In this document: piece after piece, positions 19,564 to 31,235 of the stretch
How the letters are laid out: every line of letters begins with the position of its first letter
How positions within the stretch are numbered: position 1 is the stretch's first letter
The notes under the pieces: model-generated
Databases searched by the model: none
What the model was told of the DNA's origin: nothing
The model's input: the letters and a program-made list of their open reading frames with translations, nothing else
Assembly: GCA_963989385.1 (NCBI GenBank)
Contig: OZ022501.1
Span: 99,098,502-99,162,501 of the forward strand
DNA from: Ctena decussata
Lineage: Eukaryota; Mollusca; Bivalvia; Lucinida; Lucinidae
DNA length: 64,000 nt
Direction of reading: 5' to 3'
Position numbers and translations under genes: made by a program

Positions 19564-21093
19564 ATGGAACTAGTTCGATACTTCACCGTTGTTTTTCATA
19601 AGGTAATATTCCATGGAGCAGCTGCTGCACCGGCAACATACGAGCAGGAAAACATGTCAAAACTGGAAGCGATGCAGGAATACTCGATGAGAGGGGGTAG
19701 CCTGGTAAACTATAAAAAATACAGAATAACTCTTCAGCTCTAAAGTATCTTGACCAACTCAAGAACGGGATCACGGCTTGGATTGATGGTTATGCAGAGT
19801 TTTCTCCATTTTTATTTTGGCGGGGATGTTATTTTATAAGAGATGTAAGCAATGTAAACACATTTGAAATGGAAGAAAGCAGCTTGTTTCTGTGTTCAAA
19901 AGAATGTGTGCGTCATGATGCCAGTACATCATATGTCGGAGTAAAGGACACGACCTGTTACTGTGCTGAATTCTATCCTGCCTTTTTACCATATTTGCAC
20001 CTGACAAATCCTTCTTTATGTAATATTTCTTGTTCTGACAATGTCATTGATTCATGCGGAGGATTTTTACTTATGGACTTATACGGTATAGCCCATTATG
20101 CGGGAGACAGAATCGGGGGACAAAAAGAGCCCGCTAATCGGCAGTGTGTCTATTATTTGAACCCGGCTATTAGAGAATTATATTTAGCATCATGTCACAC
20201 GGTTTTCATGGATGGCTTTGTGTGCGAGGAAGTAGAGGGTTCTGTTCTTGCAACTGCTTCTTGTACCAACACATCCAATTTTATGAGCGCTACATATTGT
20301 TTTAAAGCAGAACCTTCGACCAGACAAGAAGCATATAAGCGTTACCTAGATATAAATGGAAGACTTACTTTTAACACTGGCTTTACAGAAGTTGCGGATT
20401 CAATTAAGCATGCGTATTGGACAGATTTATTCCGAGGCATTGTGTTTTCTGACAATCTTACTAGCAAAGCAGTATGTATAGCAGTAACAGAAGTAAATAA
20501 CAATCTTTATTTTGAGCCAGAACACTGTTCTGTAAAGAATTATTTTCTGTGCAAGTATAACGATCCAACAGTCTCAACATCTGTTTCATATCAACGGACA
20601 AGACCAGCTAAGAGACGGTGTTCCAGTCAAGCCCCGAGAATAAATAAATCCAAACTGGATTCGAGAATTCGCATGGATCCAGTAACCGCATATATATCCC
20701 TTGCATTTTCAGGTGTCGCGTTGGTTTTTGCAGTTGTCGTTATCATTATCCTTTTCAAATTCAAACAGTGGACGAGGAATGTTTCACTTGCCATTAATTC
20801 TGACCATCGGGCGAACAGAGTCTACCATCATCCAATACAGCAAAGTGCCGAAAACTACTCACTAGTGAGTAGTTCTCGTCATAACGCAGTACCGGACTGT
20901 GAAAATCGTTTGCCGAATACCCAGAGCAAATACCTCACAGAACAATCTGGTTTTCAGATTCCCCTTGCAGAATCCTCGTTTGTGGAAGAAGGTCTTCATA
21001 CTGTTAAACTGCATCATGTTTATGAAGGACTGTCAGATAAAAAGACAGCATGATTTCTATGAAGTTATGTCTCAGTCAAAAGACAGCAAATAA
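19564..21093 (+). pseudogene. WSC/CTLD receptor copy 2, two one-base frameshifts
   Basis: Starts MELVRYFTVVFHKVIFHGAA at 19564. An A run (19714-19719) is one base short relative to the other copies and leads to a TAA at 19741. The rest is open from before 19745 to 21053 and encodes AWIDGYAEFSPF, a WSC module (RGCYF, SLFLCSKECVR, CYC, NISCSDN, SCGG), CTLD1 end (EPANRQCVYY), CTLD2 (TYCFKAEPSTRQEAY ... YFLCKYN), a membrane helix (ISLAFSGVALVFAVVVIIIL) and a tail. A second A run (21039-21043) is one base too long and ends the frame at 21053, before the second half of the ITAM (YEVM, in the other frame up to 21093). Either a young pseudogene or homopolymer sequencing errors. Confidence 0.85.
19869..21053 (+). 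CDS. Main open frame of receptor copy 2 (WSC, CTLD, TM)
   Basis: A 394-residue frame from an internal methionine (MEESSLFLCSKEC). It contains six or seven of the eight WSC cysteines, both halves of the CTLD2 region and the transmembrane segment, but has no signal peptide of its own. It is the central part of copy 2. The real start is at 19564 if the A-run deletion at 19714-19719 is an error. The tail keeps YSLV and YEGL; the C-terminal YEVM is out of frame. Confidence 0.55.
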   Translation: MEESSLFLCSKECVRHDASTSYVGVKDTTCYCAEFYPAFLPYLHLTNPSLCNISCSDNVIDSCGGFLLMDLYGIAHYAGDRIGGQKEPANRQCVYYLNPAIRELYLASCHTVFMDGFVCEEVEGSVLATASCTNTSNFMSATYCFKAEPSTRQEAYKRYLDINGRLTFNTGFTEVADSIKHAYWTDLFRGIVFSDNLTSKAVCIAVTEVNNNLYFEPEHCSVKNYFLCKYNDPTVSTSVSYQRTRPAKRRCSSQAPRINKSKLDSRIRMDPVTAYISLAFSGVALVFAVVVIIILFKFKQWTRNVSLAINSDHRANRVYHHPIQQSAENYSLVSSSRHNAVPDCENRLPNTQSKYLTEQSGFQIPLAESSFVEEGLHTVKLHHVYEGLSDKKTA

Positions 21094-22250
21094 AAGAGCA
21101 AATAGAACACCGCATTAAATATTTTATTTGATAAAAAATTCAGGCCTGACATTCAATTTTCAAAATAGTATTTCTTGTCAGTTTCGATTAGCAAAGGGTA
21201 GATAATATGCATTGCAGGTATGGGAGCTGTCGAAGATGAAGTAGCATCGATACAAGGATAATCAGACTTCTGTACGGTAACTTTACCTGAATGTTTCCTT
21301 CAGTTTTTATATAGAGAAACCACTTTGAATTTTGTGCCTTCCAGTTTAATCCTTGAGTGAGGAAGCCCTTTCAAATATGTAAAAACACTCTGAAAGGAAT
21401 GGATTTGCTCATCGGGTTCTTGAGGAGTTGATCCCTATTAAGAAGGAAGAACTTCTTTTTCCCTTAGTGTACCTATTCCTCTGAAAGAGAATGTCGTAGC
21501 AGCAGACCTGAACCTGTGGAGCGCAGTGTTGCAGTGGTAGTGTCCCCAACTCATTAATGAAGGGACCCGTGTTTGAATTTCCACAGGTGCTGGCGTTGTG
21601 ACATTAGGCAAGGCCACATAGCCACAGCTAGCTTGTAAATATGTATATAGTCCTTAGGTTAAGGATCATACTACAGAGGAAGCAATGTCATTTTTATTTT
21701 GCCTCCAGTCTTAGTGGTGTCAACAATTAAAAGGAAATATATTTTTCCAAGTAACATTTTTTCCTTTAAGAATGCGCTAGGATATATACCCAGGGTGAAA
21801 GTTTTGATCCGCTGGTCCTCCGGGTTTTAGGGATGAGTCTTTAAACCAGTGTCTTCTTGTGACATGTCTTGTTGGGACGTTAAAACTGAGTTCACTCACA
21901 TACTCCTTTAAGAAAAAAATTGATAGGTTTCGTTGTAAAGAGAACCAAACACTAAGACAGAAAACTTGTTCCCTGTTGTTAAAATGGCGGAAAACCCCTG
22001 GGGGTGTATTCATTGACCTTCATAAGTGGCAAATAAAGCTGCACAGACTTTATGTTCGTTGTTGATCAAACAGAAGCGATACTAAATAAAGCCTTATTGA
22101 TATTATTTTATTATTATTATTATTTTATGTTTTCGAGATGCTATGAAGTTTTCGCTATCAATGATTTACATGATGACAGGACATTGATCGCTGTGGAAAT
22201 ACTGGCCTGTAAATATTTTGATAATCATGCAAAGAAAATCATATGACTTT
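21094..22250 (+). repeat. 3' flank of receptor unit 2
   Basis: Collinear with the flanks of copies 1 and 3: GAGCAAATAGAACACCGCATTAAA after the stop, the tRNA-headed SINE (21517-21680), TGTTGGGACGTTAAAACTGAG (about 21868), GTTAAAATGGCGG, and the CGAGATGCTATGAAG block at about 22133. No gene. Confidence 0.6.
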
Positions 22251-22558
22251 AAAGTGGACAAGAAAAAGCATTCTCGTTTTGCTGTTTTGCATTTATTTTT
22301 TCTTTGAACTGAGGTATTTCCGTCTAGGCTGGCTATTTTGGGTTTAGCGGCCCTTTGAGACAGTATTTCAGTCTATACCAGGCCATCTCCCCGAGAGAGG
22401 GAGAAAGAAAATAGAAACGATAGAAGAGAGAAAAAATAGCCAAACAACCTCTGCCCGCACCTATTACAAGCACAGGATCCTACTTTAACCCAAATAAGTA
22501 GGGCGCAATGAACATGTTGATAATGTCAGTGAGCGCCTGTGTCCATAAACTTGAAAAT

Positions 22559-22630
22559 AGCCCCGGTAGCTCAGTGGGTTAAGCGCTGGCCTACTGATCT
22601 AGCGGACCGGGTTCGAATCCCGCTTGAGGG
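22559..22630 (+). repeat. tRNA-derived SINE head
   Basis: GGTAGCTCAGTGGGTTAAGCGC (A box) and GGTTCGAATCCCGC (B box) in tRNA-like spacing. The same head at 44582-44652 is followed directly by the SINE body. Here the body (23099-23220, AAACGGGGTTCCATTGCAC ... GTTGAAAAGGACGTAAAA, ATCC repeats) is displaced by an R450 copy. Not a functional tRNA gene, because the anticodon arm is not well paired. Confidence 0.7.
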
Positions 22631-23080
22631 GTACATTCCACTAACTATTCATGAGGACTTGCCCCACCCTTTTCGGGGAGAGCATTAGGAGGTTAACATT
22701 GTAAGAGAGATGACGTCACCTGTCAATCATGCAGGTTGGATTTATTACAGTATGAATAAAGACCAACAAATGATAGTTACAAACAGGCATATTTAATTGA
22801 TAAATGTTTTTATCAGAAGGAGATTTGGTGGATTTTGGTAACTGACCCCCTAGTAGAAAAATATGCTATTTTGGGGGTACGAGTCGGTGGTTGTTATATT
22901 CCATTCAAAATGGCGGCCTCCGGAGATGGGAAGCAAGTGACTTTTTTCTCCTCAAATTGATTGGCTAGGACTACACTCTAAAGCAAAACAGGTTTGGAAA
23001 ACTTTGTATGTACAGTTTTTGAATAAAATAACAAGATGTTAACATTGTCGTCTATGGAAAATTAATGGTGGAATGCAGCC
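22631..23080 (+). repeat. Dispersed repeat R450, copy 1
   Basis: About 450 bp, from GTACATTCCACTAACTATTC to GGTGGAATGCAGCC. Two further copies are at 23844-24489 and 25379-25823, all in the same orientation. A TGACGTCA-like site (about 22711) is shared. No coding capacity. It is nested inside the SINE described at 22559. Confidence 0.8.
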
Positions 23081-23098
23081 TGAGGCTAGAATCTTTCC

Positions 23099-23220
23099 AA
23101 CCGCAAACGGGGTTCCATTGCACACAGCCTTTCATTATCATCGTTCCATCGTCCTGATATGACTGATATACTGTTGAAAAGGACGTAAAATTGCAAGTCA
23201 TCCATCCATCCATCCCAGAT
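23099..23220 (+). repeat. SINE body and tail, separated from its head by R450
   Basis: AAACGGGGTTCCATTGCACA, TATGACTGATATACTGTTGAAA, GGACGTAAAATTG and (ATCC)n. Matches the bodies at 44652-44765 and 23747-23812. Confidence 0.65.
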
Positions 23221-23746
23221 GCCTCTCAAAGGTCACCCGATAGTGCACAACTTGCCAATGCAACGACAACACAGCATAGGACATACTCCCGCAAATAAAT
23301 AGCACATTTTCAATGTGTCACTATACATGTAAGTACGTGTAATGAAGGGTAGCATACCTGTTCGAAGTAGGTGTGGCGTCGGAACGGAGAATTACTCTGG
23401 GCCGTTGGCTATGTACGCTGTAAGCAGCTTGGAAATCTGGAATCTTTTCTTAAATCTAATTTAGCTGTCGGTGAGGTCATGAGCACGTTTCTACATCGCG
23501 GATCATTCTAAACATATGCATTGCAATAAAACATACCTTCAGTGTGCCATATAAAGGTACAGGTAAGCAAAACATTAAATGCGTAAAAAGACTATACACG
23601 TAAGTTCTTGGCGCAAACATGCGTTCGAACCTCGGAAAAAAGGCACACGTGTATTTGTTTCCGAATTAACATGACAGCACAGAAAGAAAAAAACATACAA
23701 CTTTGAAAGCTATAATACTTGTACACAATGCAAGCTTTAGCTATGG

Positions 23747-23812
23747 ATCGTCCTGATATGACTGAAATACTGTTGAAAAGGACGTAAAATCGCAAGTCAT
23801 CCATCCATCCAT
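23747..23812 (+). repeat. 5'-truncated SINE with target duplication
   Basis: The last 66 bp of the SINE body, ending in ATCC repeats, are bracketed by CTTTAGCTATGG (23735-23746 and 23813-23824), a 12-bp target duplication. This marks a LINE-mobilised insertion. Confidence 0.8.
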
Positions 23813-23843
23813 CTTTAGCTATGGTGTATGGCTGCACCACCAG

Positions 23844-24489
23844 GGTACAGTCCACTAAATATTCATGAGGATAGGGACGCCTTTTTCGGGTAGAGCATTA
23901 GGTTAACATTGTAAGAGAGATGACGTCATTTGTCAGTCATGCATGTTAGACTTCTTGCAGTATAAAAAAGACCAACAAATGATAGTTACAAAAACGCAAG
24001 TTTAATTGAGAAATATTTTACCAGAAGGAGCTGGGGTTGATTTTGGTAACTTATCTCCTGGTAAAAAAATATGCTATTTTTGTGGCACGAATTGGTGGTT
24101 ACAATGCTTAACCTAGCTCAGCGGTTAAATGAGTTGGGAAGGCAGTGGATGTTTTTGTTTCAAATTGATAGGCTGGGATGAAACTTTAAAGCATGACGTG
24201 TTTGGAAAACTTTAACCCTTCTGTTGGTCTAAATTATTTAGTTCAATAAAGAAAGCTGAGTTGCCACCTATTTGGGAAAGAGCTGCTGACTCGGCTTATC
24301 ACTTGTAAATTATTGTTTGTTGGAATGTCTTTGTCAATCTTTCCCTTTGATGTTGGGGATAGGGTTCGGGATCTTATTCAGTCAGTTCCTGAAGTGTAGT
24401 TACTCTTTAAATTTGTATATGCAGTTTTGTAATAAAATGACCAGATGTTAGCATTGTCGTCTATGGAAAATTAATGGTGGAATGCAACC
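23844..24489 (+). repeat. R450 copy 2, interrupted
   Basis: Matches copies 1 and 3 except for about 200 bp (24214-24411) of R393-related sequence (GAAAGCTGAGTTGCCACC, GGGAAAGAGCTGCTGACTCGG) inserted after GGAAAACTTT. Confidence 0.75.
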
Positions 24490-25378
24490 TAAAGCGCAGT
24501 AAGTCAGATTGACTATGTCTGTCTTTCTTACTTTCGGTTTCACTTTTACTGCATATCTGGAGAATTGTGTCCCTTTGACCATTTAAAGTGCATTCTTGTG
24601 TGTGCTTACCCATAGTGAGATAGCTGTTGTAATTGATGATTTGATGTTCTTGGTCCAGGATCATCAGCAGAAAAGAAAACAACTTTTTTCTCCAGGTATA
24701 ATCCAGAGGGGGGAGGGGAGGAGGGTAGGAAATGCTACTTTATTTTCGTACTATACGTTTCGATTGTCATTCATTTCACATTAGTCAAATTTACATTATG
24801 CGGTTAAAGAAAAAGCATCCGAAACACTTGGAAACATTAAAAAGCTCATGAAAGCATGATATATATGTGACTCTGCGAAATACAGAAAGAGGCGCTTTTC
24901 GGAGACTTTTGCATGCAAAAAGTTGTGTGTTTTTTGAGGAAATATATAATTTTAACCAAGCATTTATTTTGAATTCATATCACCCTTGTTTCTCTGCTCC
25001 TTTTTGGTATGCAAATACCAAGATTTTAATCAAATTTAAGTATATGTAGAAAATTGCCAATAAATGCGTATGTATAACAGATTCAACCACATTTTCTTGT
25101 TTGTAATATTCAGAGAAGTATTCAGGCTCCTATGAAAAGATAAATGTTTCCATATATATAAAAGGATAGCAACAGAATCATTATTAATTTTCATTAATCC
25201 TCAAAATCATCAGTTTTAGTCATTTCGCTAAAGAAACCTCGACCGAATAGTAAAATTGTCATAAATTGAACAGTTCTTTACGAATTCATTTGAAACTTGG
25301 AGATCACAATGAAACTGTATCAAACTAACATTCAAACTGTTCAGTTTATGGTATATTGGCAAAAAATAGCTTGGTTTA
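24490..25378. other. Gene-free stretch
   Basis: AT-rich, no conserved domain in any frame. A GGGGAGGGGAGG run at 24706-24725 is low complexity. Confidence 0.3.
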
Positions 25379-25823
25379 GGGTACAGTCCACTAAATATTC
25401 ATGAGGATAGGGCCGTCTTTTACGGGGAGAGCATTAGGTTTACATTGTAAGAGAGATGATGTCATCTGTCAGTCATGCATGTTAGACTTCTTGCAGTATA
25501 AAAAAGACCAACAAATGATTGTTACAAAAAGACATGTTTAATTGAGAAATATTTTACCAGAAGGAGATGGAGTTGATTTTGGTAACTTACCCCCTGTTAA
25601 AAATATGCTATTTTTTGTGGTACGAATTGGTGGTTACAATACTTAACCTAGCTCAGCGGTTAAATGAGTTGGGAAGGCAGTGGATATTTTTGTCTCAAAT
25701 TGATAGGCTAGGATGAAACTTTAAAGCAAGATGCGTTTGGAAAACTTTGTATGCGCAGTTTTGTAATAAAATGACCAGATGTTAACATTGTCGTCTATGG
25801 AAAATTAATGGTGGAATGCAACC
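25379..25823 (+). repeat. R450 copy 3
   Basis: GTACAGTCCACTAAATATTC to GGTGGAATGCAACC, uninterrupted. It serves as the empty-site reference for the insertion in copy 2. Confidence 0.8.
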
Positions 25824-27566
25824 ACCATATTATTCTACCAGTTTACAAATACGCCATTTTTTGTGACTTCCTGTTCCTTTTTCAGGACATCAAAGCATTT
25901 CCAAAACGGGATCTACTCTTAAAGGAACAAATTTGCTCTAATTTGTAAGAGTTGATACCAGTAGCAAAGGGAGGCAAAAATGATAATGGCACAGTTGCTT
26001 GGCTGAAAATGTACCATTCACTTGAATCAAACTCGATTAAGTCTTTTCGCAGATGAATGAAAGCATCCGAAACAGACATGAAAATGAAAACACTGAAACA
26101 CGACACATATGAGCCTGGAAAACATTATGAAGACACAGAGTATGAACATTTCCCGGAGCCAAATCGAAACTCCGTTCAGAGGTCATTCGAACAACGACGA
26201 CAAGGAATTCAGAAATATAAAAATATGAAAAATGAGGACAAATATAGAATTAAATGCATCTTCATATTTTTCCACCTTTTTTACAAAGGGTGACGGGGAG
26301 GGAGGGGAATTAATTTTTGTAACATCCTGTTTGTTTCCTTGGATGGCATAACCCTTCTAGTATGGAGTCTATCTTCCACGGCAAAATTTGATCCTGGGGG
26401 AGCAAATTCCTTACTTTAAGAGTATCCGGCATGTGTCGAGCTTCAGAGTTTCCGATTTCATTTCGTTGTGTATGCTTTCACCTATATGCGAAAAACATCT
26501 CAAACATGGAGGAAAACATGAAAATGAGAGTTGTTTTTCCTTAAAAGTGGATCCATTTGCCTGAAAAACTGAAGATAAGAACATAAGATACCAAACAAAG
26601 AATAAGTTAAAAGAAGAATCACGAAAATAGATAAAGATTAGAAAATGTAGAACCAGAGCATGGAGACATAAAAAAGAAAAAAAAAATTAAACGTGCAACA
26701 ATGGAATAGAAATATGAATACATGGATTATTTAAATATAGAAACTAATTCAGAAACATATGAGCATTAAAACATGGAAAACATGCCATAATGAACAAAGA
26801 GAGATGATGTATATTTCAATTGGTTGACAGGGAAAAAAGAACCTGTCTTTAAGTATCTTATTTTAGTATCTGATGCTGGCATCTTAAATACTTTCTTCTC
26901 TCTAACCCCCAGAATAGTATCAATACCATTTGACTAATCAGCCATAATCCTGCCTTCTGATATGTCATCATTTTGCTATGTTTTGTTGTTGCTTATTATT
27001 ATTTTATCATTTTATTCAAAATGTAAACACTTAAGCAAATACGCAGCAGTTCTGCCATCTTTTAATTTTGTCTCCATTTTCGGGGAGGGTGGGGGGGGGG
27101 GTGGGTGGTAAACTCTTAAAGATTTTTGGAGCTTAGTCTCTATTTTAAGAGTAGACACCATTTTAGAAGGGCTCCTCGTCCAAGGACACGAAAATTGCCC
27201 CCCCCCCTCCCCCCTCTTTGTAAAAGTGGTGGAAAAAGAACGGAGATGCGACCATACTTCTTATTTACCCAAACAGCTTCATTTAAATGTTACTTAGGAA
27301 GTATTACAACTACAAGTCGCTGTGTTTGTCTTTCATTCATAAGAAAGTCTTTATAGATGCATCCTTTGTTTAGACGTGATATTATACTTCCCTACATGTG
27401 ATGTGATTTTACAAAAGTTACTTGTAAGTTTGAGCCTTAACTATTAGTTTTAACAGGGATCTTCACCTGTCAGACGGCCCGTTGTATCTGTTGAGTCCTC
27501 GTCTTTGCTTCTTCATGGTGTTGAAATTTGATTTATGTGTTTACCGTGATGATTCATTGACGAGTT
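25824..27566. other. Gene-free stretch with A-rich simple sequence
   Basis: 26510-26810 is A-rich with recurring ACATGGA/GAAAACATG motifs. 27080-27105 and 27198-27222 are G and C runs. A 78-residue frame at 26057-26293 is basic and lacks any recognised motif; I do not call it a gene. Confidence 0.35.
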
Positions 27567-27955
27567 AGAGGGTTATCATGCGAACCGAACAACCAACTAA
27601 ATGTTTTGTACCACTTCAGAAACTGAGGGTGAGGTTGGGCCTGTAAAATCGATTTAAGCCCCCCAGTAATTCATTACTGACCGTTCCAAGGCAGTAGTTC
27701 TGTTGTGGTTCTCTGTTGCCTGCCTGTTTTTGGTGTCAGAGTTTCTGTGATGTTTTACCTTATGTATGTTCTTATTATTTTTGGTTCGGTTTGGGTTGCT
27801 GAGTGGCCACCTTTTGGGAACAAGCTGCTCACTCGGTTGGCCATATGTTCTCTGTATCTTGATTATTTGTAATCTTAGTTGTTTCCAACTATGGTTTGAG
27901 GGCTGGATTTGGATTTTGATTGTTTCAGTTCCTGGTCTTTGCATACTTTTTACTT
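27567..27955 (+). repeat. Dispersed repeat R393, copy 2 (complete)
   Basis: Near-identical to 1-385, and therefore a recent copy. The sequence upstream (GATTCATTGACGAGTT) may be part of the repeat that the window edge hides in copy 1. Confidence 0.8.
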
Positions 27956-28309
27956 AAATCACTCCAACCAAGTTTATGCAAATGGGTAAGTGTTAAGGGG
28001 AAGCAACTCTGCCAATTTCGTTTTGCCTTCCTTTACTATGATATCAGTTCTTGAAGAAATTGGTTCCTCCAGGGGTAGATTTTTTTTCTATTTTGAAAAC
28101 ATCCCTTTTAGGTGCAGGAAAACGTGTGTAAAAATTATAGGCTCGCCCAGATGATGTTAAATTCATGTAATATCATCGCATCTTCTCGAGGAAATCCACA
28201 ATAAGCGCATAGTGTGTTACCGAATTTATTCAGTTAATACGGTGAGGTTTTTTTTCTTTCCAAAACAATCCGAAATACTATATTTAGATCTTCGTGGCAG
28301 TTTTGGACG

Positions 28310-30740
28310 GATCAAGATCTTTTAGAACGTTTTGGAATATATTATGTAGGACTCATATCGAGGGTTGGTCCCGGATCGAGGGCCGATTTCCACATCGAGG
28401 GCCGATTCCACATTGGGGGCTGATTCTGACAGAACCATCCCACAACGAGGGCCGATTTTGCCGTTCGCCGTTTACACCATTTCATTTTAGTCAGTTTACG
28501 TGGAAAAAGATATGATTAAGCAAATATAAGGTGGTCAGTTGAGAGAGTCAAATTACCAATGACAAATACTCAACGAGTGCCTAGTCTAAAACTCTGAAAT
28601 CCGTGCGGATACGGAAAAGTCTTGGGGCGATTCGGACGAAGCCAGTCCGAAACGATAGCCGATGGTACCGGTCAGTCAGTTATTTTAGCTCAGTTTATTC
28701 GTCTCGGTAAAGTGCCATTGATATAATTCAGTTGCCATTTTGCGCGTACTGTTCGAAGGAACGGCGGGAAAAACAACGTGTTTTCTTTAATGTATGAGCA
28801 AACTGCATGTGTTTCGTTTTTATAACTTCTATATCTATCATTGTGGTACAGTCTTTGTTTCTCCGTTCTTTCTTCTGTTCACCATATTGGTGTATATTCC
28901 AGTCCTGAAACAAAAATAGTTGAAAAGAATATCATAGGTCAGTGTTTGTAGTTACATATAGCTATACATGTACCTATAAACTTGTAAATTCAGACGCCAA
29001 GCATTCTAAGACGTAGTGGATCAAGCTATTTCCTTTGTAAACTGGAAGTGGTGAGTGTAAACTAGGAGTGATGAGTTCGATCCACCTCACTCTGAGTCTT
29101 TCAGACGGGCTTTAAAATACAGGTCCTGCGTCCGGTTGATGGGACGTGACACTTTAAACAAACCCCACAGCGTAGCTTCAACAAGGAGTAAAACCATGCT
29201 CGGAGAACCAACTGTTTCAGGACTTGAATTAGCAGTGCAGTCTCTTATCAAACTTAATAAAATTCCAGACAATGTATAAGTCACCCAACGAATGGTCTCA
29301 GTGCCTCGGCGCACACGACATGTCATCAGCGTACAATTTGTCATAAGTGAAGTCTGATCGGAGTCTTTACTTTCCCGACAGTAATCCCTTTAACCGAGTC
29401 GGAGTTCGTAATCAGACTGTACGAATACGCATGCTTATGTGACTGAGCTGTTTGCATATATTATTGCGTACTTTTCCATCTGTGCCACCTTATGTGCATT
29501 TCGTGTTGGAAGCTGTGTTCGTAGGACTAAATGACTGTCAAGTTAGCAGTCACTACACACCGCTAGCAGTAAGTGCTGACAGTTTCACTGATAGCGGCGA
29601 TATGTAACTGGTGGTGGTAAACAATGACTGGCAACTGTCTGCTTGAGGGTCATGTAAGTTTTATTCCTGATGGGCAGGTTTAGCAACGAAAGCAGGATGT
29701 GTTGTTTTGAACCCTTCATTACCATTTAGTCTCTGACTTGTACTTACAGATATGATTTGTAATTATTCTTGCATCTTCTGAATCTCAGTGGTCACCAACA
29801 ACATGTATTTAGCGTGAGATGGTCTCCTATTTAACAATACAAACAATAATTGGTTGTGTCACGCAAAAAGACTGCTGAGTGTACATGCAAATAGGTATCA
29901 CTCCAATCAGCCTGTGAATCCATACAGTCTTGGATTTGTTTTGTGCATTTTGATTTTTAGGATCCAGACATTGGGTTGCCCTGATAAATTGTACGGATGC
30001 GAATGATTGTCTCCGTCTTTACTGTTTGCATATGTTGTGTGATGCGGCTCATTTTATGTTGTTGCTAACTCAGGTGTGCGTAGATGTGTGAAAGCATAAG
30101 CTACATTTAAAGCTTTTGGGCTAGTTTACATGGCTTATAAATCTATTTTTGCGTTTATAAAAGTTTTAAACTGAATTTGGTTTCAAGGTACAGTATGCGT
30201 TCGTCGGTCGATAATGTAATTTCAGTGACTGAAGTCACTGTTACCACAAGAACTCACATGACATGCACGGCTACTTTCTTTAAGTTCAAACTTATGTCTT
30301 ATATTATATATGTTTTCTATAAGCCAAAGCAAATTATTTTTGCGTTTTATTTTAATGAATGTGTTCATGATAGTGTTAGAAACAAAATTCTGATATGCGA
30401 TTTTGAAAATTATAGAAATATCTTTTTTGCGGAAGAAAAAGTCTCTTCATTTTGACATGTTGTGATAGTTTACGTTCAACAAACCCTTTCCTGTTTTAAG
30501 TGGCAGCCATCTTGGGTAGCTGGAAGTTTGTCTTTAGCGTGACGTTACGGCGCCAAACACACTAACGTCACATGAAACAAGACAACGTTACGGCGCAAAA
30601 GTATCAATTTCGGCCCTCGATGTGGGAAAAATAAATCGGCCCTCGATCTGCGATGAAATCGGCCCTCGATGTGGAATCGGCCCTCGATTAGGGACTGGCC
30701 CTCGATCTGAGTCCTAAATATATATAAAAACATCTGATCG
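28310..30740. mobile_element. Candidate non-autonomous DNA transposon with inverted GGCCCTCGAT arrays
   Basis: Left end 28310-28460 reads ...TATGTAGGACTCATATCGAGGG, then about five units of ATCGAGGGCCGAT. The right end 30600-30740 is the inverted equivalent, with about five CGGCCCTCGAT units followed by GAGTCCTAAATATATA. Inverted ends about 2.4 kb apart, with repeated subterminal motifs, suggest transposase-binding sites of a non-autonomous DNA element. The interior has no transposase I can recognise. Exact ends and target duplication were not settled. Confidence 0.5.
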
Positions 30741-30864
30741 CTTAATTATACAATACTGATTCATATATTTGCTGTACATAGAAGGATAACCACGTGTTAT
30801 AAGCGAGCAAATATGTCATATGCTGTAGGCCCAGTTGTTGTTCACAACGTTTTTCAAAAATGTT

Positions 30865-30872
30865 GTATAAAA
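30865..30872 (+). promoter_or_regulatory. TATA box of receptor copy 3
   Basis: TATAAAAT in the conserved block that also precedes copy 1 (8131). A start site about 30 bp downstream would give a 5' untranslated region of roughly 340 bp before the ATG at 31236. Confidence 0.6.
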
Positions 30873-31235
30873 TATAGTGCGGTTTCTCGTATTTTCCCAT
30901 TTAGTGTTTTGGCTGGAATATAGTTACTTTAGTTGGCCTTACATGGGGCCTAAGGTCTTTTTTTATTTTGCCTTTACAAGGTCAGTCTTTTTTTTTTCTT
31001 TAACTTTTCATACTTTGAAACAAAGCAATGTGCCTTTAGTCATTCGAGTTTAAACACTCGAATTTTATTTTCCGTGTGTATGGACCAGATGTGTCAAAAT
31101 TTAAAACAATCAGAGAAGCACTTTACCACTTATTTATATGTCTCCATGAAACTGGTTTCCTGTCCGTTCTCTGCGTGTAGAATCAAAATCAAAACAGTTT
31201 TAGCATTACTCTGCCTCACAAGTAAACTCTTCCAA

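Noticed and set aside
22559..22630. tRNA gene
   Set aside because: A and B boxes are present, but the anticodon arm is poor and the sequence recurs as a SINE head (44424, 44582).
26057..26293. Basic 78-residue frame with EYEHFPEPNRNSVQRSFEQRRQ
   Set aside because: Coding-like composition at first sight, but A-rich surroundings, no motif and no neighbouring exon; kept only as a note.
31074..31235. Longer N-terminus of receptor copy 3 from ATG 31074
   Set aside because: These 54 codons have no counterpart in copies 1 and 2, and would bury the signal peptide.
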